Source of the DNA: Rhea pennata
Lineage: Eukaryota; Chordata; Aves; Rheiformes; Rheidae
Direction of reading: 5' to 3'
Length of the DNA stretch: 64,000 nucleotides
NCBI RefSeq assembly: GCF_028389875.1
Contig: NC_084672.1
Location: 4,377,501 to 4,441,500, forward strand
Below the pieces are notes generated by a model. That model did not search any database. It was given only the letters and a program-made list of their open reading frames with translations, and had not been told where the DNA came from. Positions 11,754-25,145 of the stretch are shown here, piece by piece (positions within the stretch are counted from its first letter, which is position 1; each line of letters begins with the position of its first letter). The position numbers were made by a program, and so were the translations under genes.

Positions 11754-13555
11754 TCCTTTTATCGTATCTCTGGCTTCTCTCTTCACACTATTTAGAAATG
11801 GGCCCATCTGCCTGAAGAGAGACCATCCAGCAGCATAGCTGCCTTGGACACCCAGGACTGAAGCATGTTTACCTTGGATGGGAAGAACTGCCAGTTTTAA
11901 TAGGAGAGCTTAAACAACAGGGTGTATGAGCAGAGAGGGGCCACCAAATCCCCTTCGCAGTAACTCCCCCAAGAGGTAATCACAGAGTGTCTCCAAAGGC
12001 TTGCCTCCTTTCATGTCTCATGTTTCATGTGACAGACCTCAAGAAGGATGCCTGGAGGCTGCATTGTACCACATTTATTATTTTGTCAGAGCTGCTGAGT
12101 CTGCCAGGGAGCGACCAGACACTCAGACAGACTTTCCCAATTAGCAGAGTCCTTCAGCTGATGTCTGGGCCTTGCACATGTGTGCCCTGCATGTTGAGAC
12201 ACCAGCCAGGCCCACGTGGCTTGGGGTGTCTGCCTCAACTGCAGGGCTGGAGAGAAGCAGCTGAGCTTGCTTGAAAGTTGTGGTTTCCCTCAGCTCCTCT
12301 GGGGGCTCCTGTGAAAGGCTCCTGCTCTGGTGTTCAATCCTTTCATCCTTCTGTGGCCAGGGTGGAGCTGAAGTCTCTAGCGTAGCTCGTCTGGGTCGTG
12401 CCACAGGCCATGGCTTCCTCTGCAGCCCTAGGAGCAACTCCGCGCTGTGAAGGAGCCCGCGGCGCTTCTGCATGTGAGGTTGGCCCTTGGCACAGCTCAG
12501 TCTCTAGGTGACCCCTTGCATCCTCACCATCTCAAGCCTCTTCCCGTTGGCTGTTTCCTTTTCTTGGAAAAGGTATCATTTGAACATTTTGCAGCTTCCA
12601 TTTTTTTCCCTAGCTCTGCGGTGGGGGGGGGTTCCCCCTTAATTTTGTCTCCAGTGGCAAAAAGACTCAACCAGACTGCACCCTGCAGTTTTGTTTGGCA
12701 CCAGATTTCCCTCCTTAGATGGTCATATGTGTCTTTTATCACTTGGCTGGCTCCGAGCCAGAGCTGCTCATGGTGGAAGTCGCCGGGCCTGCAGCCCTGG
12801 GCTGCCATGGGATGATCAGCACGCTGGGGCTCTCAGCAGCGGGTTGCCACTGGCTCAGCACTGCCAGGATGCAGCAGTGCTGCCCAGCACACTCCCCTGC
12901 TGCTGCTCTCCTTAAGGAAGAGGTATAAAATGTACATCTAGGTTGCATTCGTCCTTTAAAAAAAATTAAGCGTTGTTTAAAAGAGAAGTCCTGTCCAGAA
13001 TTACAGTCTCATTCCTTAGGAAATCACTATAAATTGAACCTCGCCTCACCGCCAAATAATGTCATGTCACCTCTCAGTTTTCTCACAGAGCTGATCTGCC
13101 TCCTGGGCCCCTTGCGCTGGATCAGCTTCGGCACGGCGGCCCCTGACTTACACCCAGATTTGGGTCGAGCGAGGAGGCCCTGCTGGGCCACCAGCCTGCC
13201 ACGGCCCCCCCTATCATTTCGCAAGCCCAACTAACAGTTCCTGGAGGGCATACTGTAACACCAAGCCAAAGAAATGGCGAGGCGAGGAAGACTCCAGCTG
13301 TCTTCTTCCCAGCCACCTTTTGCTGAAGAAACAATTTTAAGGGAAAAAAAAAGAAAAAAAATGCATTTTTGTGTAAGCAAGATGGAAAACAGCTTTCCAT
13401 CGTCCCCAGGTATTTCTGTGCCATTCTGTCTGCAGCGTTACTAGCAGCAGGACTGCCTTTGCCTGACTGGCTGCTAAGTACAGATGGATTTCAACAGCGG
13501 TGGAACTAGGGGGGTTCTCAGGGTTTCACTAAGACCTGCCAGGCTCCTTCCTTTT
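9531..13555. other. Intergenic sequence downstream of ADAMTS17
   Basis: No coding exon, RNA gene or recognisable transposon is visible here. A further AATAAA lies at 10182-10187. A T31 tract is listed separately. Overlapping short frames occur on both strands in the GC-richer 12.1-13.2 kb part, but none has a known motif. Confidence 0.7.
11722..11752. repeat. T31 homopolymer
   Basis: Thirty-one consecutive T. It is not attached to a recognisable retroposon body, so it is treated as a simple repeat. Confidence 0.9.
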
Positions 13556-14565
13556 CACAGAATCACAGAGTGGTTGAGGTTGGAAGGGACCTCTGGAGAT
13601 GATCTAGTCCAAACTCCTGCTTTAGCAGGGTCACCTAGAGCATGTTGGATAGGATCGCATCCAGGCAGGTTTTGAATGTCTCTAGAGAAGGAGACTCCAC
13701 AACCTCTCTGGGCAACCTGTTCCAGTGCCCTGTCACCCTCACAGGGAAGGAGTTCTTCCTTGTATTCAGGTGGAACTTCTTGTGCTTCGGTTTGTGCCCA
13801 TTGCCTCTTCTCCTGTCACTGGGTGCCACTGAAAAGAGTCTGGCCCCATCCTCTTGACACCCTCCATTGAAGTATGTGTATTCATTGATAAGATCCCCTC
13901 TCTGTCTTCTCCAGGCTAAACAGGCCCAGCTCTTGCAGCCTTTCCTCAGAGGAGAGATGTTCCAGTCCTCTGATCATCTTCGTAGACCTTCCATGTCTCT
14001 GTTGTACTGGGGAACAGAGCACTGGACACAGTACTCCAGATGTGGCCTCACCAGAGCTGAGTAGAAGGGGAGGGTCACCTCCCTCAACCTACTGGCAACA
14101 CTGTTCCTAATGTAGCCAGGAGACCATTGGCCTTCTTGGCCACAAGGGCACATTGCTGGCTCATGGTTAACTTGTTGTCCACCAAAACTCCCAGATCATT
14201 CTCCACAAAGCTGCTTTCCAGCAGATCAGCCCTCAGCCTGTCCTGGTGCATGGGGTCATTCTTTCCTAAGTGCAGGACCCTGCGCTTGCTCTTGTTGAAC
14301 TTCATGCAGTTCCTGTCCACCCAGTTCTCCAGCCTGTCCAGGTCTCCCTGAATGACAGCACATCCCTCAGGTGTGTCAGCCACTCCTCCCAGCTTGGTAT
14401 CATCAGCAAACTTGCTGAGGAGGCACTCTGTCCCCTCATCCAGGTCATTGATGAATAAGTTGAACGGGATGGGACACAGTACTGAGCCCTGGGGGACACC
14501 ACTAGCTACAGGCTGATCGCAACCCTCTGAGCTCTGCTATTCAGCCAGTTCTCAATCCATCTTTC
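13556..14565 (-). mobile_element. CR1 LINE, 5'-truncated, with reverse transcriptase C-terminal fragment
   Basis: This is a 1 kb copy of the chicken-repeat-1 LINE, reading on the minus strand. The 3' end (13556-13640) has the familiar antisense motif AATCACAGAGTGGTTGAGG followed by GGAAGGGACCTCTGGAGATG. On the minus strand the reverse transcriptase frame is open from about 14540 to 14084. It contains GVPQGS, then NLFINDLDEG, then the catalytic FADD box at 14399-14410. A second frame at 13829-13635 encodes the conserved end of ORF2 ([16 protein letters not shown]) and its stop. Between about 13830 and 14084 the frame is broken, so the copy is dead. CR1 elements insert by target-primed reverse transcription and are usually 5'-truncated, as here. 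This element is strong evidence for an avian source. Confidence 0.95.
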
Positions 14566-16379
14566 TTTCCTACCTCACCCCAAATACTTCCATTTTTGGC
14601 TGAAAATTCTTCAGTTTTTGAATTTTTTTGACCAACAATGCCAGCCAAAACGCTATTCTTTTTGTCTGTTTTTTCCACTTAATATGTTTCTGGTGAAACA
14701 AAAATACTACTTTGATGGAAAATTTTCAACCAGCTCTGCCCATTAATTTCTGTCAAGAGTCCTACAGGCAAAACTGCATCTTCCAAGAGAGGAGACTGTC
14801 TGAAGGGTCGACCGTGAAGCAAGTGCTGACTAACGCTCCCATCTGCGGCACTGTGCCCCAGCCAGCATCGTGCACTTCTACAGGCCTCAACCCTTAATGG
14901 GAGCCATCTTCCTAGAGATGTTTCCAGCCCAAATCTCTCTTGGCAAGTCAGCTCAGTAATTCAGCTACTTCGCCAGGTTAAAGGAAGATGTGGATGGCAC
15001 AGAGAGATCACCTCTGACAAGGGGAGCATGACAAGGTACCTCTGAGGACCTCCAGGGACAATCCTCTAATATTTGCCAACTGCTCTGAGATCTTTCAGTG
15101 AAAGGCCTTTTGGTTGTGCAAAAGTTTATAGCCCTTCTCAGGGCATTGGTGGTTTTAGAGGGTTAAGTTAGGAACAGGAAATACAGTGGCTAAAGGAAAG
15201 CCATTAATATTAAATTCCACTCTTTGCCAGATAGTCTTGTGTTATCATTGCTCTTTCTTGAAATATTTTCCAGTTTTCTTTGCAGGGCATTTGTTACAGG
15301 GGTAGCAATTAAGGAGCTGTAACTTGGCGCATCTCCACCTGCTTTTCTGTAGCAGTGCACATGTGTGCCGTGGGATTTGAAGAATTTCCTTAGCCTCTAG
15401 AATTGATATGCAAACAGTCAACTTTACAGACATCAATCTGACCGACAGACATGCAGCGTGACCTAAGAAATAATACAGGTGGTCAGCACCATGCTGGTGA
15501 GTCCTGAATTTCTGGAGCAAACACACTCATCTTGCTATGTCTAGAAGACTAGGGGTCCTGTATAAACGCTCCAGTAAGGTAATCTGTTACGCTTGACTGA
15601 TCACAAAACACCCTCCAGGATTTCCCTAACAAAACTGTCGGTTTTTTGCCAAGCAAAGCACAGCTTTCCAAGGAATGAGAGCCCTGACCTTGCCACCTCC
15701 AAAATGGCTTGGAGCCCTCGGGGCACTTGTCTCAGCAGCCAGGTCTTCTGTCCTGCAGGAGCCAGAACCTCCTGTTGCCAGCTTGCACGGTGATCTAAGT
15801 AACCCTTTAAGCTAGAGCAAATGCAGACCCCCAACAGCACAGTCAGTGCACAGGCCTTTCCACCTCCTCGGATAGTCACCCATTCTGCTATGATAAAAGC
15901 AGCAGGGATAGAGCAGATATTGTTGGACTTTCTGTAAAATGGGCCATCTTCATTTTCCCCACCTGTTTACTGTGTTGCTGTATGTCCCTCTATGAACTGC
16001 CATGTGAGCAGGTAGGGAGCCAGGGATGTTAGGACTAGGAGAGATGAACGTTGCTAGCTGCGTAACCCAGCTCATGCCATCTCACCCACTAGTGCTTCAT
16101 CACAACCAAACGCTGTTTGCTTGACCTGGTGCAGGCAGGCAGACATGCAAGCCTAAAGAAAATTGCAGCCCAGGGAGCCCCTGCACTTGAAACATTTGTT
16201 CGCTGGGACAGTGACTGCTTCTATTAAAAAGCAATCCTTTCTTTCCCATGGCTGCTTGTGAGATTGCAAGGAGAGCCATGCTCCTGCTCCTAAAGGCCCT
16301 CGCTGCAGACACAGCCTTGGAAGGGAAGCTTGCTCTCATGGCTACAGCAAAGGAATGGGAAGCACGAGATCTGGCGGGG

Positions 16380-16440
16380 AGTCCTGCTCCCATTGAAGCC
16401 AGTGGGAGGTTTGCCATTGGCTTCAGGGGAAGCCAAGATT
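16380..16440. repeat. Probable ancient amniote repeat relic with inverted repeat
   Basis: CTGCTCCCATTGAAGCCAGT is followed by GGGAGGTTTGCCATTGGCTTC. This resembles a widespread old amniote repeat (as I recall it, CTGCTCCCATTGAAGTCAAT with the reverse complement of part of itself a few bases on). The arms TGAAGCCA and TGGCTTCA are perfect inverted copies. I cannot name the family with confidence. Confidence 0.4.
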
Positions 16441-19400
16441 GTAGTCTGCAGCCAGATTTGCTGGTGTATTTAGCTATGCTGAGAGCAGGATCGGGGGGTT
16501 GCTGGTTTCCTGATAAAGCTGTTATTGCCTCGGCTCCTCTGCTGCAGATAGCTGGTCTCTCTCCTTGCACTGCTGCCTGATTGCTTTCTTGTTTTGATCT
16601 TAGGCCAGAAACACTTGGAGGATGAGACTGGCTCTGTGGTTTGTGCCTGCTTGTCTTGTCCCACAGCTGGAGCTTGGAGACATCCTTACCATGAGAAGCA
16701 GCCTCTCCTGTCGTGGGTTAAGGACTCTGCAAGAGAACGGCATAAAACAGTAGCATAGGACTGAGATAAGTGGCTTAAGTAAAACGGAGGATTTTCTTAA
16801 GGTTAAGAATCGTGTCTTTTCTTTCAGGTGGCAGCTTCAGTTAGCTGTAGAAAGCCTTTCTATGTGGTTTGAGAGAGCCCAAAGAGATTGCAAAGGTGGT
16901 CCAAGCCCTGGCTTCCCTTTCACTCGTGTACACACCAAAGGAGCTGGAGGAAGTCTACTGCGCTGCTGCAGTGATGGATGTGTTATGTAGGGCATTATAA
17001 AATGCCACTGCAATGCATTGCAAGGCTGTGCCAGCTCTCACGGTCCACACAGTGTTCCTGTTTGAAACATGGGCAGGAGTAGTAACCTGCCTCCGAAAAG
17101 TAGGTGAAGGAAATGGTCTCACAGTGGTTTGACATTATTTTCTTACTCTAAGCAGCCCCATTTTGGCCTGTACAGGTCTTGCTGTTTTTGTTTTAATGGA
17201 CGTTTGGTGGAACCTCCCAATGCCAAGGAAAAAGCCATTACAACTAATTCTCACTATTTATATTTCTCCCTGATGAGGACATCTCTTTCTGTTCATCACA
17301 TGGATTTGGTCTCTGCTGCCCCTTTCTGGGAACATCTGTAAATGCATCACATCTATCAAAAGAAACATGCACAAAGCTTGATCTCCTGGACCAAGTTGCT
17401 GGGCTGGGCTCCTCTGGCTTTTCTCACCTTGCCAGGTACTGCATGTTTGACAGCATCGTCTCCTCCTCACCACCTATAGCTTCAACAGAAGACATTGAGA
17501 TGACACTTAGGAATACTGCTGCGACCACCTTTCTGAAGTACCCGTGACATTTCCACAAAAGGTAGCTGGTGGAGGCAGCTTTCAGGTAAGTAGAAACCAT
17601 TGTGGTTTATTTTTCTCCATAAATGCAAGGAATTTGAAAGTGTAGGTGTTTAAAGTCAAGGTAATGCTGATCATGTTGAGATCTGTAGCTAATAATTTTA
17701 TTACAGTTTTCTCCAGCAAGTTGAAGCAAAGCTACCTAGGAGTTCAGAGATGATGCAGTAGGGCTCACTATCTGCTTTCCCACAGAATAGCACTGGCGCA
17801 CCTCAGTATCACATCTTTAGGCACAGATGATTTTACAGTCAAAGGTACTTACTCCCCTGGTGATAAATGGGGAGAAATGGGGAGGGAAGCAAAGAAAACC
17901 CCTAGACCATGCCATATTCTCTTCTGATTGCTTAGCTCCAAACTCAGCTCTGCTGTGCTGTTTCCCAGCACATCACTCTGAGATTGTTCCCCAAGAGCAG
18001 CTGATCAACAAATCCTTCCTCAATTTAGTGACTGCCTCTGAGCCAACTTTTTTTCCCAGTTCAGTAAGTGGCACAGTGTTTACATGAACTCCAAACTACC
18101 AGCTTGTAGGAAGAAAATTGTTACTCTTCAGTTTCATTTGCTGAAATGATTCCCCCAGCTCTCAAGTTCCCTGTGTCGTAATTTCAGGGCACACACAATC
18201 AAACAAAATGAATCAGAATAAACAGAGCGAATTAGTTCTCGTTCTTCCTTAACAGCAGGCCTACGATTGTTTTTTTCTCCATTACCAAATTCAGTCCAGC
18301 TGCTTTTCTTTGTACTTGTTCTCTGTCACTGCTCCCAACAGGCTTTGGGTTACATGTAACAACAAGAAGAGAAGATGGTACCTTGCTCTTAGCCAGGCCT
18401 TAGCCTGTGTGTATTTTGAATTTTAAGGAACAGAGGGATTAGCTGATGCTGTCACACGTGGTTCTGTGTGATAATTGTTTTGTTGTTGGTAGAGTCCCAT
18501 CCAGGAGCACGAAGGAGGGATGACGCTTTCCACCTTTCATCTTCTCACTTTCACTTCTACTCTCTAATCCTCATAGTAGTTCCTTTCCTTGTTCCCCTCT
18601 TCTTTTTTCCCTCGTATGTCCTGACGCCTGCCCGCATGCAGAACGCGTTGACAGTCTCTTCGTGACATCGTCTGGGAGCCAACATCTGTCCCCCGACCTG
18701 CTGGTGGAAACCACGTTGAATCCCCTTCCCATCTCGAGGCCTTGGACCGACAAAGTCTTGGCTGTGAGGTTGGTGTCTGCAATGGGACGGGGCTGCAGGT
18801 CTGCGAGCAGCTACAAATGTCGCCTGACCCTGGGCTCCACTGCTTTGCAGGCTGTCCGCACATGAGCCATGAGGGTATACAAGCACTGGCTCTGCACCCA
18901 CGTGCCTTCCTGCAGGCCTGGGGTGATAGTTTTTTTTTCTCCTATCATCTGAGAAGGTCCTTGGGACTATGGTAAAAGTCCCCATGGTCCCCTGAGTCCC
19001 TTCTCCTCATGGTGAACGTGGTCCAGAGGGCTGGGGCAAGCTTCCCAAGAAGACTGCACCCATTTCATGGCCCCAGTTTGTCAGCCTTTGTTGCTAACAA
19101 TGTTCTTCCTTCTGTTCAGCTCAGCTGGGAGCCCGATTAGTTACTTCCCAGTAGGCCTTGAAGCCTTAGGCCCATATTTCTTTAATTTTGTCCAATCTGT
19201 CAGATGTTTAGGGAAGCTGTAAAGCAGCTTCTGGCAGTGAAGAGTCCCAGCAAAGGATTGCCCAGATTCCTGGTAATTATTCTCAGCTTGTCCATCTAAG
19301 TCCTGCGTGTGCAAAGATCCAGGGAGCTGAAGCAAAAACCAGCAGGGACCCAGCCCACGTGGTAAAAGACATTGTTCTGCTCTTCTGCCTTTTCATTACA

Positions 19401-20413
19401 GAAAACTCATTAGGTGGCTGGTGCTTTGTTTGGTACCTGGTGTTCATGCTGATAGCATTTGTGTCACTTTGCTACTGTTCACAGTTTGCAATTGCTGTTT
19501 TGAGTCTTTATTGACAGAGGAATGTATCTTTCATTGCTTCATGCACGCTCACACCAGCTTCCCTGAGAGCTGGGCTCTGGGTTGTGCTGAGGTGCCAACA
19601 CAGCATGCAGCCCTTGGTGAATCTGTTTGCTTCCTTGTAACTTGGGAAGCACTGTGCAATAGCCAAGGCACCATTACAGCATTACGTGGCTGTGGCTTTA
19701 TAAAGCACTTAGAGCTTCTTGGAAGAAGGAGGGTAAATGCAAACCTGTCCCATCATTCAGTCATTAAAGGGTTCCCTGAGAGTACGGTTCAAAGCGAATA
19801 GGAAACATCAGCCAACCAAGCAGCTCTTTGAATGCCCTTAATGATGGTCAGTTAGTGGTTTCAGGCATCCTCAGGGACAGCCCAGTTGCTAAAACTAGCA
19901 GAGCCAGTTTGGGGCTGGGATCTATTGGGCTATATGCAGGACTCAGGGGTTGTATCAGCCAGGGCCATGCTTAGCCCTAGCTTTTGGTTTAACAATTACA
20001 AGTGATAAAATCTCACTTTCTCCCTGTTGTCCTCACCACAAGTTAGTTTAAAGGGAATGAAGGCAGATCCTGCTATAGCTCAGTACATAACTAGCCAACT
20101 CAAATGACTCCCTACCATCTTTTCTTCTACATGAGACTTTTAATGCCCTGAGTCTTTGCATGTCCTGGCACGGAGCCCAATTGAAGCATGAGCTCCAACA
20201 GAAGTTTTAAATTTAAAGCTGTTCTTTTGGCTTCAGAAACTCACAGATTGAAGCTGAGGGATGCAGTTCGGCTGTTTGCCTGCAGTTCTGCAACAGCCCT
20301 GCTGTGCTATTGCACTAGCCTCTGTCAGGCTGTTGTGTTAACACTACTTTCCAATTAAAGTAACAGCCACAGTTACAGAAAATGCTTTTCCTATCTGGGC
20401 ATTTGCCTGATTC

Positions 20414-20436
20414 TTTTTTTTTTTTTTTTTTTTTTT
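20414..20436. repeat. T23 homopolymer
   Basis: Twenty-three consecutive T in intergenic sequence, with no recognisable retroposon body next to it. Confidence 0.9.
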
Positions 20437-23400
20437 AATTGCTAATGGGGCACAGGGCAGTTTTCTTTCCCATCTGCCATTACAAGTAATCCATCAGCAT
20501 TTCCAGTGGATGGGCCGGCTTCTGCGGAATTTTTTATTTATTGCCATTCCCAGCATCAGCCCAGGCCCATACAGCTCAGATGCCACTTACAGTCGCATCA
20601 CGTGGAGCACTGATCTAAGTGACCAGGCAAATACGAGAAGCCCTTGAAGTTCTGGTCTCCCAGAGCAAGGAAAAAGACATCGTGTTCTGGAAACAGCGCT
20701 GCTGGAAAATTCCAGAGCCTTCCTACTTAAATTATGGCTACTTCTCTGACTGAAATGCTTTATTCTAAAAACTTAGCTTTTAAGATCTTCAGAGCCAAGA
20801 TCACAGCCTCTCCCTGTTACTCTGGACATGCAGAGTCTCCAGGAGAATAAATGGTGTCAGACAAACCCTGCATCTCTCTTCTTGGTGCAGTCAAGTAAGA
20901 GCGTTGTCCCACCTCACTGAAAGGCTGGGAGCCAGACTCTGGCCCTCTTGCTATATCTGAGCAGAGATTTGCCCTGAGGTTGGCCCTAGGGTAACAACCA
21001 CCTCTGTCCTGCCTGTAGAGCAAGGAGCTCCGCAAAGCTGGTCTACTGCAGAGTACTAGGATTTGAGCTGAGCCCTGGGTGTTTTACTCCAGCCATATCT
21101 GCCATTGCAGAAAATGCTATAACTGTTCTTTATAATACAGAACTGCTTGGGCAGGGTTTGCAGGAGCTGGAGGAAGACCAGCTGCAAGGACAAAAGCACA
21201 GGTTTCAGTGGTGACATCCTATCCCATTAGGCCACACAGAACCTATCTCCTAGGATGTGCTTTCCTTCTAGTCTAATCGGTTGTAACTGTTACTCTGGGC
21301 TTGTGCCTGGTACAGCGAGCCTAAAATCTTGATGTCTCAGTATCTTCATTCTCCAGGACTGTGCAGGGATGGCACAACTACAGCCTCCCAGTGACAGGAA
21401 AGCAAAGCCTGCTGCTGCCCCCATATGTTACTTGGTCGTTATTATTGCCATACACCAGTAAAGATGGGGGGAACCCTAGCTGGAAGTGTGAAGGCGAGCC
21501 AGGCCTCCAGTGCTAAGCACAGCCACTCAGCTAGTAAGGTCAAAGATCTCGCATTGAAAGACACTTCTGTTTCTTCTGTTTCTCTCGTAAGCTCAGGGGC
21601 ATCCCTGTGGCACCTTATGTTCAAGAAATCGCAAAGTCAGACTGGACACATGTGGAAGGGGGATGAGCTGGAGACAGCACAGAGGAATGCCGCACACAGC
21701 AAGGAGCAGAGGAATCGAGGTCCTGATGAAAGGATGTGCGTGCAACATGCAGTGTGCAGCACTCGTAACATCAAGAGCCTGCTAGGCAATATGGCATCGT
21801 ATCAGATGTTGGCACAGCACAGATCCGTGCGGAGCACAGCTGAGCCACTGAGGGCGAGAGGCAGTTCTTGGCAGGCTCAGCTCGTATGATAAGGTGATTG
21901 GAAAGACAACCGATGCTTTCAACAGCCTGTCCTTTCCCCAGGCCCAGCACCAGCTTGACCAAGGAATTGCTGCGGGCTCCTGCACGATGCCAAGGACAAA
22001 GGCTTGTTTGCAAATATGTTGAAGCAGTGTTTTTTCAAACCAGTGTCTCAACTGCTGAGCCCATCCTCCTGGGCCCTACCAGCTTCCAGTTTCGAACCAT
22101 TAAACAGCACTTGGTAGAAGAGCTAAATTCCTTCCGAATCAGTGGCATCTCCCAGGAGGGAGAACAGGCTGTATCTACTGCCTATCTGCTGCTTCCCAAA
22201 GGTTAAAATTTATCTTTTGGACATGCATTACAGATCTCAGGGGAATGGTTTTGTCTTTCTTGTTTGAGCAGTAGACTTTGCTGGGGCTGTGCATGCTAAT
22301 GTTAATGGATTTTGTCTATCCTAGAGGCAGCCTGAAGCCTAGGGTGGTAGATTATTACCAGCAGCCAAGCTCTCACTGGCCCAAGTGGAGACAGTTTGAG
22401 GCACTCAGAAGCCTGCAGACGAATGGCTCTGACCATTGTTAATGCAGGTTCTTGGGAGGGCAAGTTGCCTCTTTGCCTTCCATTCATTGAGAGCCTTTTT
22501 GGACCTGGCACCATTAACAGACGGGCAAATCAACAGATTCCTCAACTAAATGTTGTCCACAGAGTGCACTGATACAGCTCTCTTGAGAACATCTGAAGGG
22601 AACAGCATACACTGGCAGAGCTCATGGGCTTCAGCAACTGGGGATTGCAAACACATGCTTCAGCTATGCAAGAAATCTTTGACTTGTTCTGAATGTGATT
22701 CTGCCTGGGTTTCTTCCCAGGAACATTCCTGTTCTTCAGAATTTACCATTTGCAGGGGAAAAAAAAAGTTGGAGGGGGAATTTTGCTTGTGCTCAAGATT
22801 TAAAGAGTAAGGGAGAGGAAAGTGAACAAGCCTTATGGTGCTTTCCTTAGCCAAATTCCTCCAGAAGGATAGGGTGTGGAATATGGACTCCAGGATTTGG
22901 CACAATCCCAAGAAAACATGAACTCCAAAATTAAAAACACTTTTAATGTGTCATTTGTTTTTATATAAAGAAGTGTCTGTTTTTCCTAAGTAACTCAGTC
23001 TCTGCTATCACATAAACCAGGCAGCCCTTGCCAAGTGGTGCTGCATGATAGACGCCAAGCGCAGAACTAGGTCTCTGAGCAAAGATGTCTTATCTCCTCC
23101 AGAAGAAGGCAGTGCTGTTCAGATCTGCACTCGTGGTTCCCGAGATAAAAGCCTCAAGCTTAAGAGCTACAGCATACATGAGAGAGTTGCAAACGTAGCC
23201 CTCGTAGGTGAAAGTCATCTGGTGTCCAAGTTGCAGGTTAGTGATGGAGTTTATTACAACCCCTGCTGCTCTGCACAAGAGCTGTGCGGTGTGAGGTGCC
23301 CACACCTCACACCCTGATGCGGAGGGCTCACAAATCCCACCTCTCATTGGAGGCAATAGCAGGCTTGCACCCAGGGAGGACCAGAGGCCCTGGTGTCCAC

Positions 23401-23984
23401 CACATGCTGCAGCCATTTGGGTGGATGCTGGTCGATACACCCTTGAAGAAGGCACTGGGAGTATCGAGGTTACGTTGCCCCCAGACAAGGATGTTCCTGC
23501 AGGTAAGGCATGAAGCTAGCTGTGAGCTGCAACCCAGGACTGCTCCTACACAGCAGCACAGACACAGGCTTTGTGCTTCTTTCCAGATGCTGAGCAGACC
23601 AGAACAGTCTGCTTGTTCCTAAAGGTGTTATGTTTCAGTCCAAGACCCCGCGAGGTGCCTTGCCTGTGCAGCAGCCTGACCGACGGTGAGCTGGAGGCAC
23701 AGCGCTCACAAGCAGAGGTGCCCACGGCCAGGTTTGGAACCTGCTGAGCTGGACAAGCGCTTCCAGGAGAGACCCTTAAAAGAGGCAAGGTGTAAATTAG
23801 TGCACTCAGAGTAACCTCCATAGCTCAATTAATTATATTAAGTATATGCCTATAATTAATTTAATTTAACTGAGGTTTTCTTCTCTGCATTGCATGCCTG
23901 CTGTATCTAAGTCTTAAACTTGTTGGGCTGCATGGTATCCATGTAAGATTAGCCACTCCATTTGCCAAAGAGAGCTTTATTCAG

Positions 23985-24090
23985 TCAGATTTGACTTGTA
24001 ATTCTGATTTTAACATAGGAGTAATTTTACTGAAGTCAGCTGTATTACATTAGTGCAAAACCAGAGCAAAGCTCAGCATTTGTAAGTTAT
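23985..24090. repeat. Probable second ancient amniote repeat relic
   Basis: The stretch containing GGAGTAATTTTACTGAAGTC and then 'tgtattacattagtgcaaaac' resembles the GGAGTAACTCCATTGAAGTC...TTACACCAGTGTAA pattern of old repeats scattered in bird and turtle genomes. It is diverged, and the identification rests on memory. Confidence 0.35.
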
Positions 24091-25105
24091 CTGCAATAAA
24101 GGCATCGTAATTTCTGTAATGCCACACAGAAACCTATGCATCTAATTACCTCCCAAAAATGTTTTAAATAAGGACAGTTTTTGCTTCACTGGTATTCTGA
24201 GGTGAGTAACTAAGGTGCTGGAAAGGCACAAATTTTTCACACTTCCTATTGCTAGCATGCAGATGCCTGCAAAAAACATGCAAGAAAATACGTTTCCTTC
24301 AAAAGAGTGTAACAGTTTGCATGTTGATGACAGGAATTTATGAGGGGTCTCGATCAGATTTTTCTGCTAATGTGAAGAGCTCATTTTCCTTTAAAATCAC
24401 TAGATTCCATCACTGGAGAAAATATATCAGCAAATTACTTCCTCAGTCAATAAAATAAGCTTTTGAACCAAAACCATGACGTCTTTTGACATTGTCAAGC
24501 CATGGAAGCATTTAAAAAAAAAGAAAGGAGGAAAAAAATACCAGTTAGAAAAGCAACTTAAAATGCAATGTTCTGAACATGGATGCAGTTTGCTACAGCT
24601 GTGTTGCCAGTGTTGCATTAGGAAACAGCAAAATAAGGATAGAAAGGCACAGACTCATCTTTGTTAATAATTCAGCAGTATCAGAAATATCTGCAGAGTC
24701 CTGGTGCTTCACAGTACCGTATCGGAGCCTTCCCGTATGTATACTAAACTAAATCAACAGTAGCAGATTCATACTAAGAAGCAGATGCTCAGGTAGGGTT
24801 ACCTGTACTGTACTTGGTGTTAGGAGTGTAGTTCAATACTTGCAAGGGTCCCCTCCTCCATCCTTTATTAACTGTTCTTCGTTCTACATTTTTCTTGTTA
24901 ATGGCCCACACGGCCAAGAAAACAGGTCAGTGATTTCACTGTGTCTTGCTTTTATTAATCCCCAATTGTGGATCAAGTCAGAAGCAATCATGGCCCTGGT
25001 GATTTATGGATTGTCCTGATAAACCTGGACAGTCGGAGACCGTCAGATGCCAGCCCGAGCAGCTGCAGCCCAAACCTTAGTTCAGACCCAAACGAGCAAA
25101 GTGTG

Positions 25106-25145
25106 CGTGGACGTGTGTAAGGGCCCGTGGACGTGTGTAAGGGCC
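25106..25145. repeat. Perfect 20-bp tandem duplication
   Basis: The unit CGTGGACGTGTGTAAGGGCC occurs twice head to tail with no mismatch (25106-25125 and 25126-25145). It is a two-copy minisatellite. Confidence 0.95.

Noticed and set aside
16100-16580. Overlapping frames on both strands (156 codons minus, 110 codons plus)
   Set aside because: No known motif, and the region contains a probable old repeat relic; simultaneous opening on both strands argues for composition rather than coding.
18557-18985. Overlapping minus-strand frames of 142, 99 and 60 codons
   Set aside because: Several frames open at once, no motif, and no gene expected here from synteny.
21425-21889. Open frame of 154 codons on plus in the intergenic region
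   Set aside because: No recognisable domain, promoter, splice context or codon bias; length is within expectation for a 64 kb window of moderate GC.
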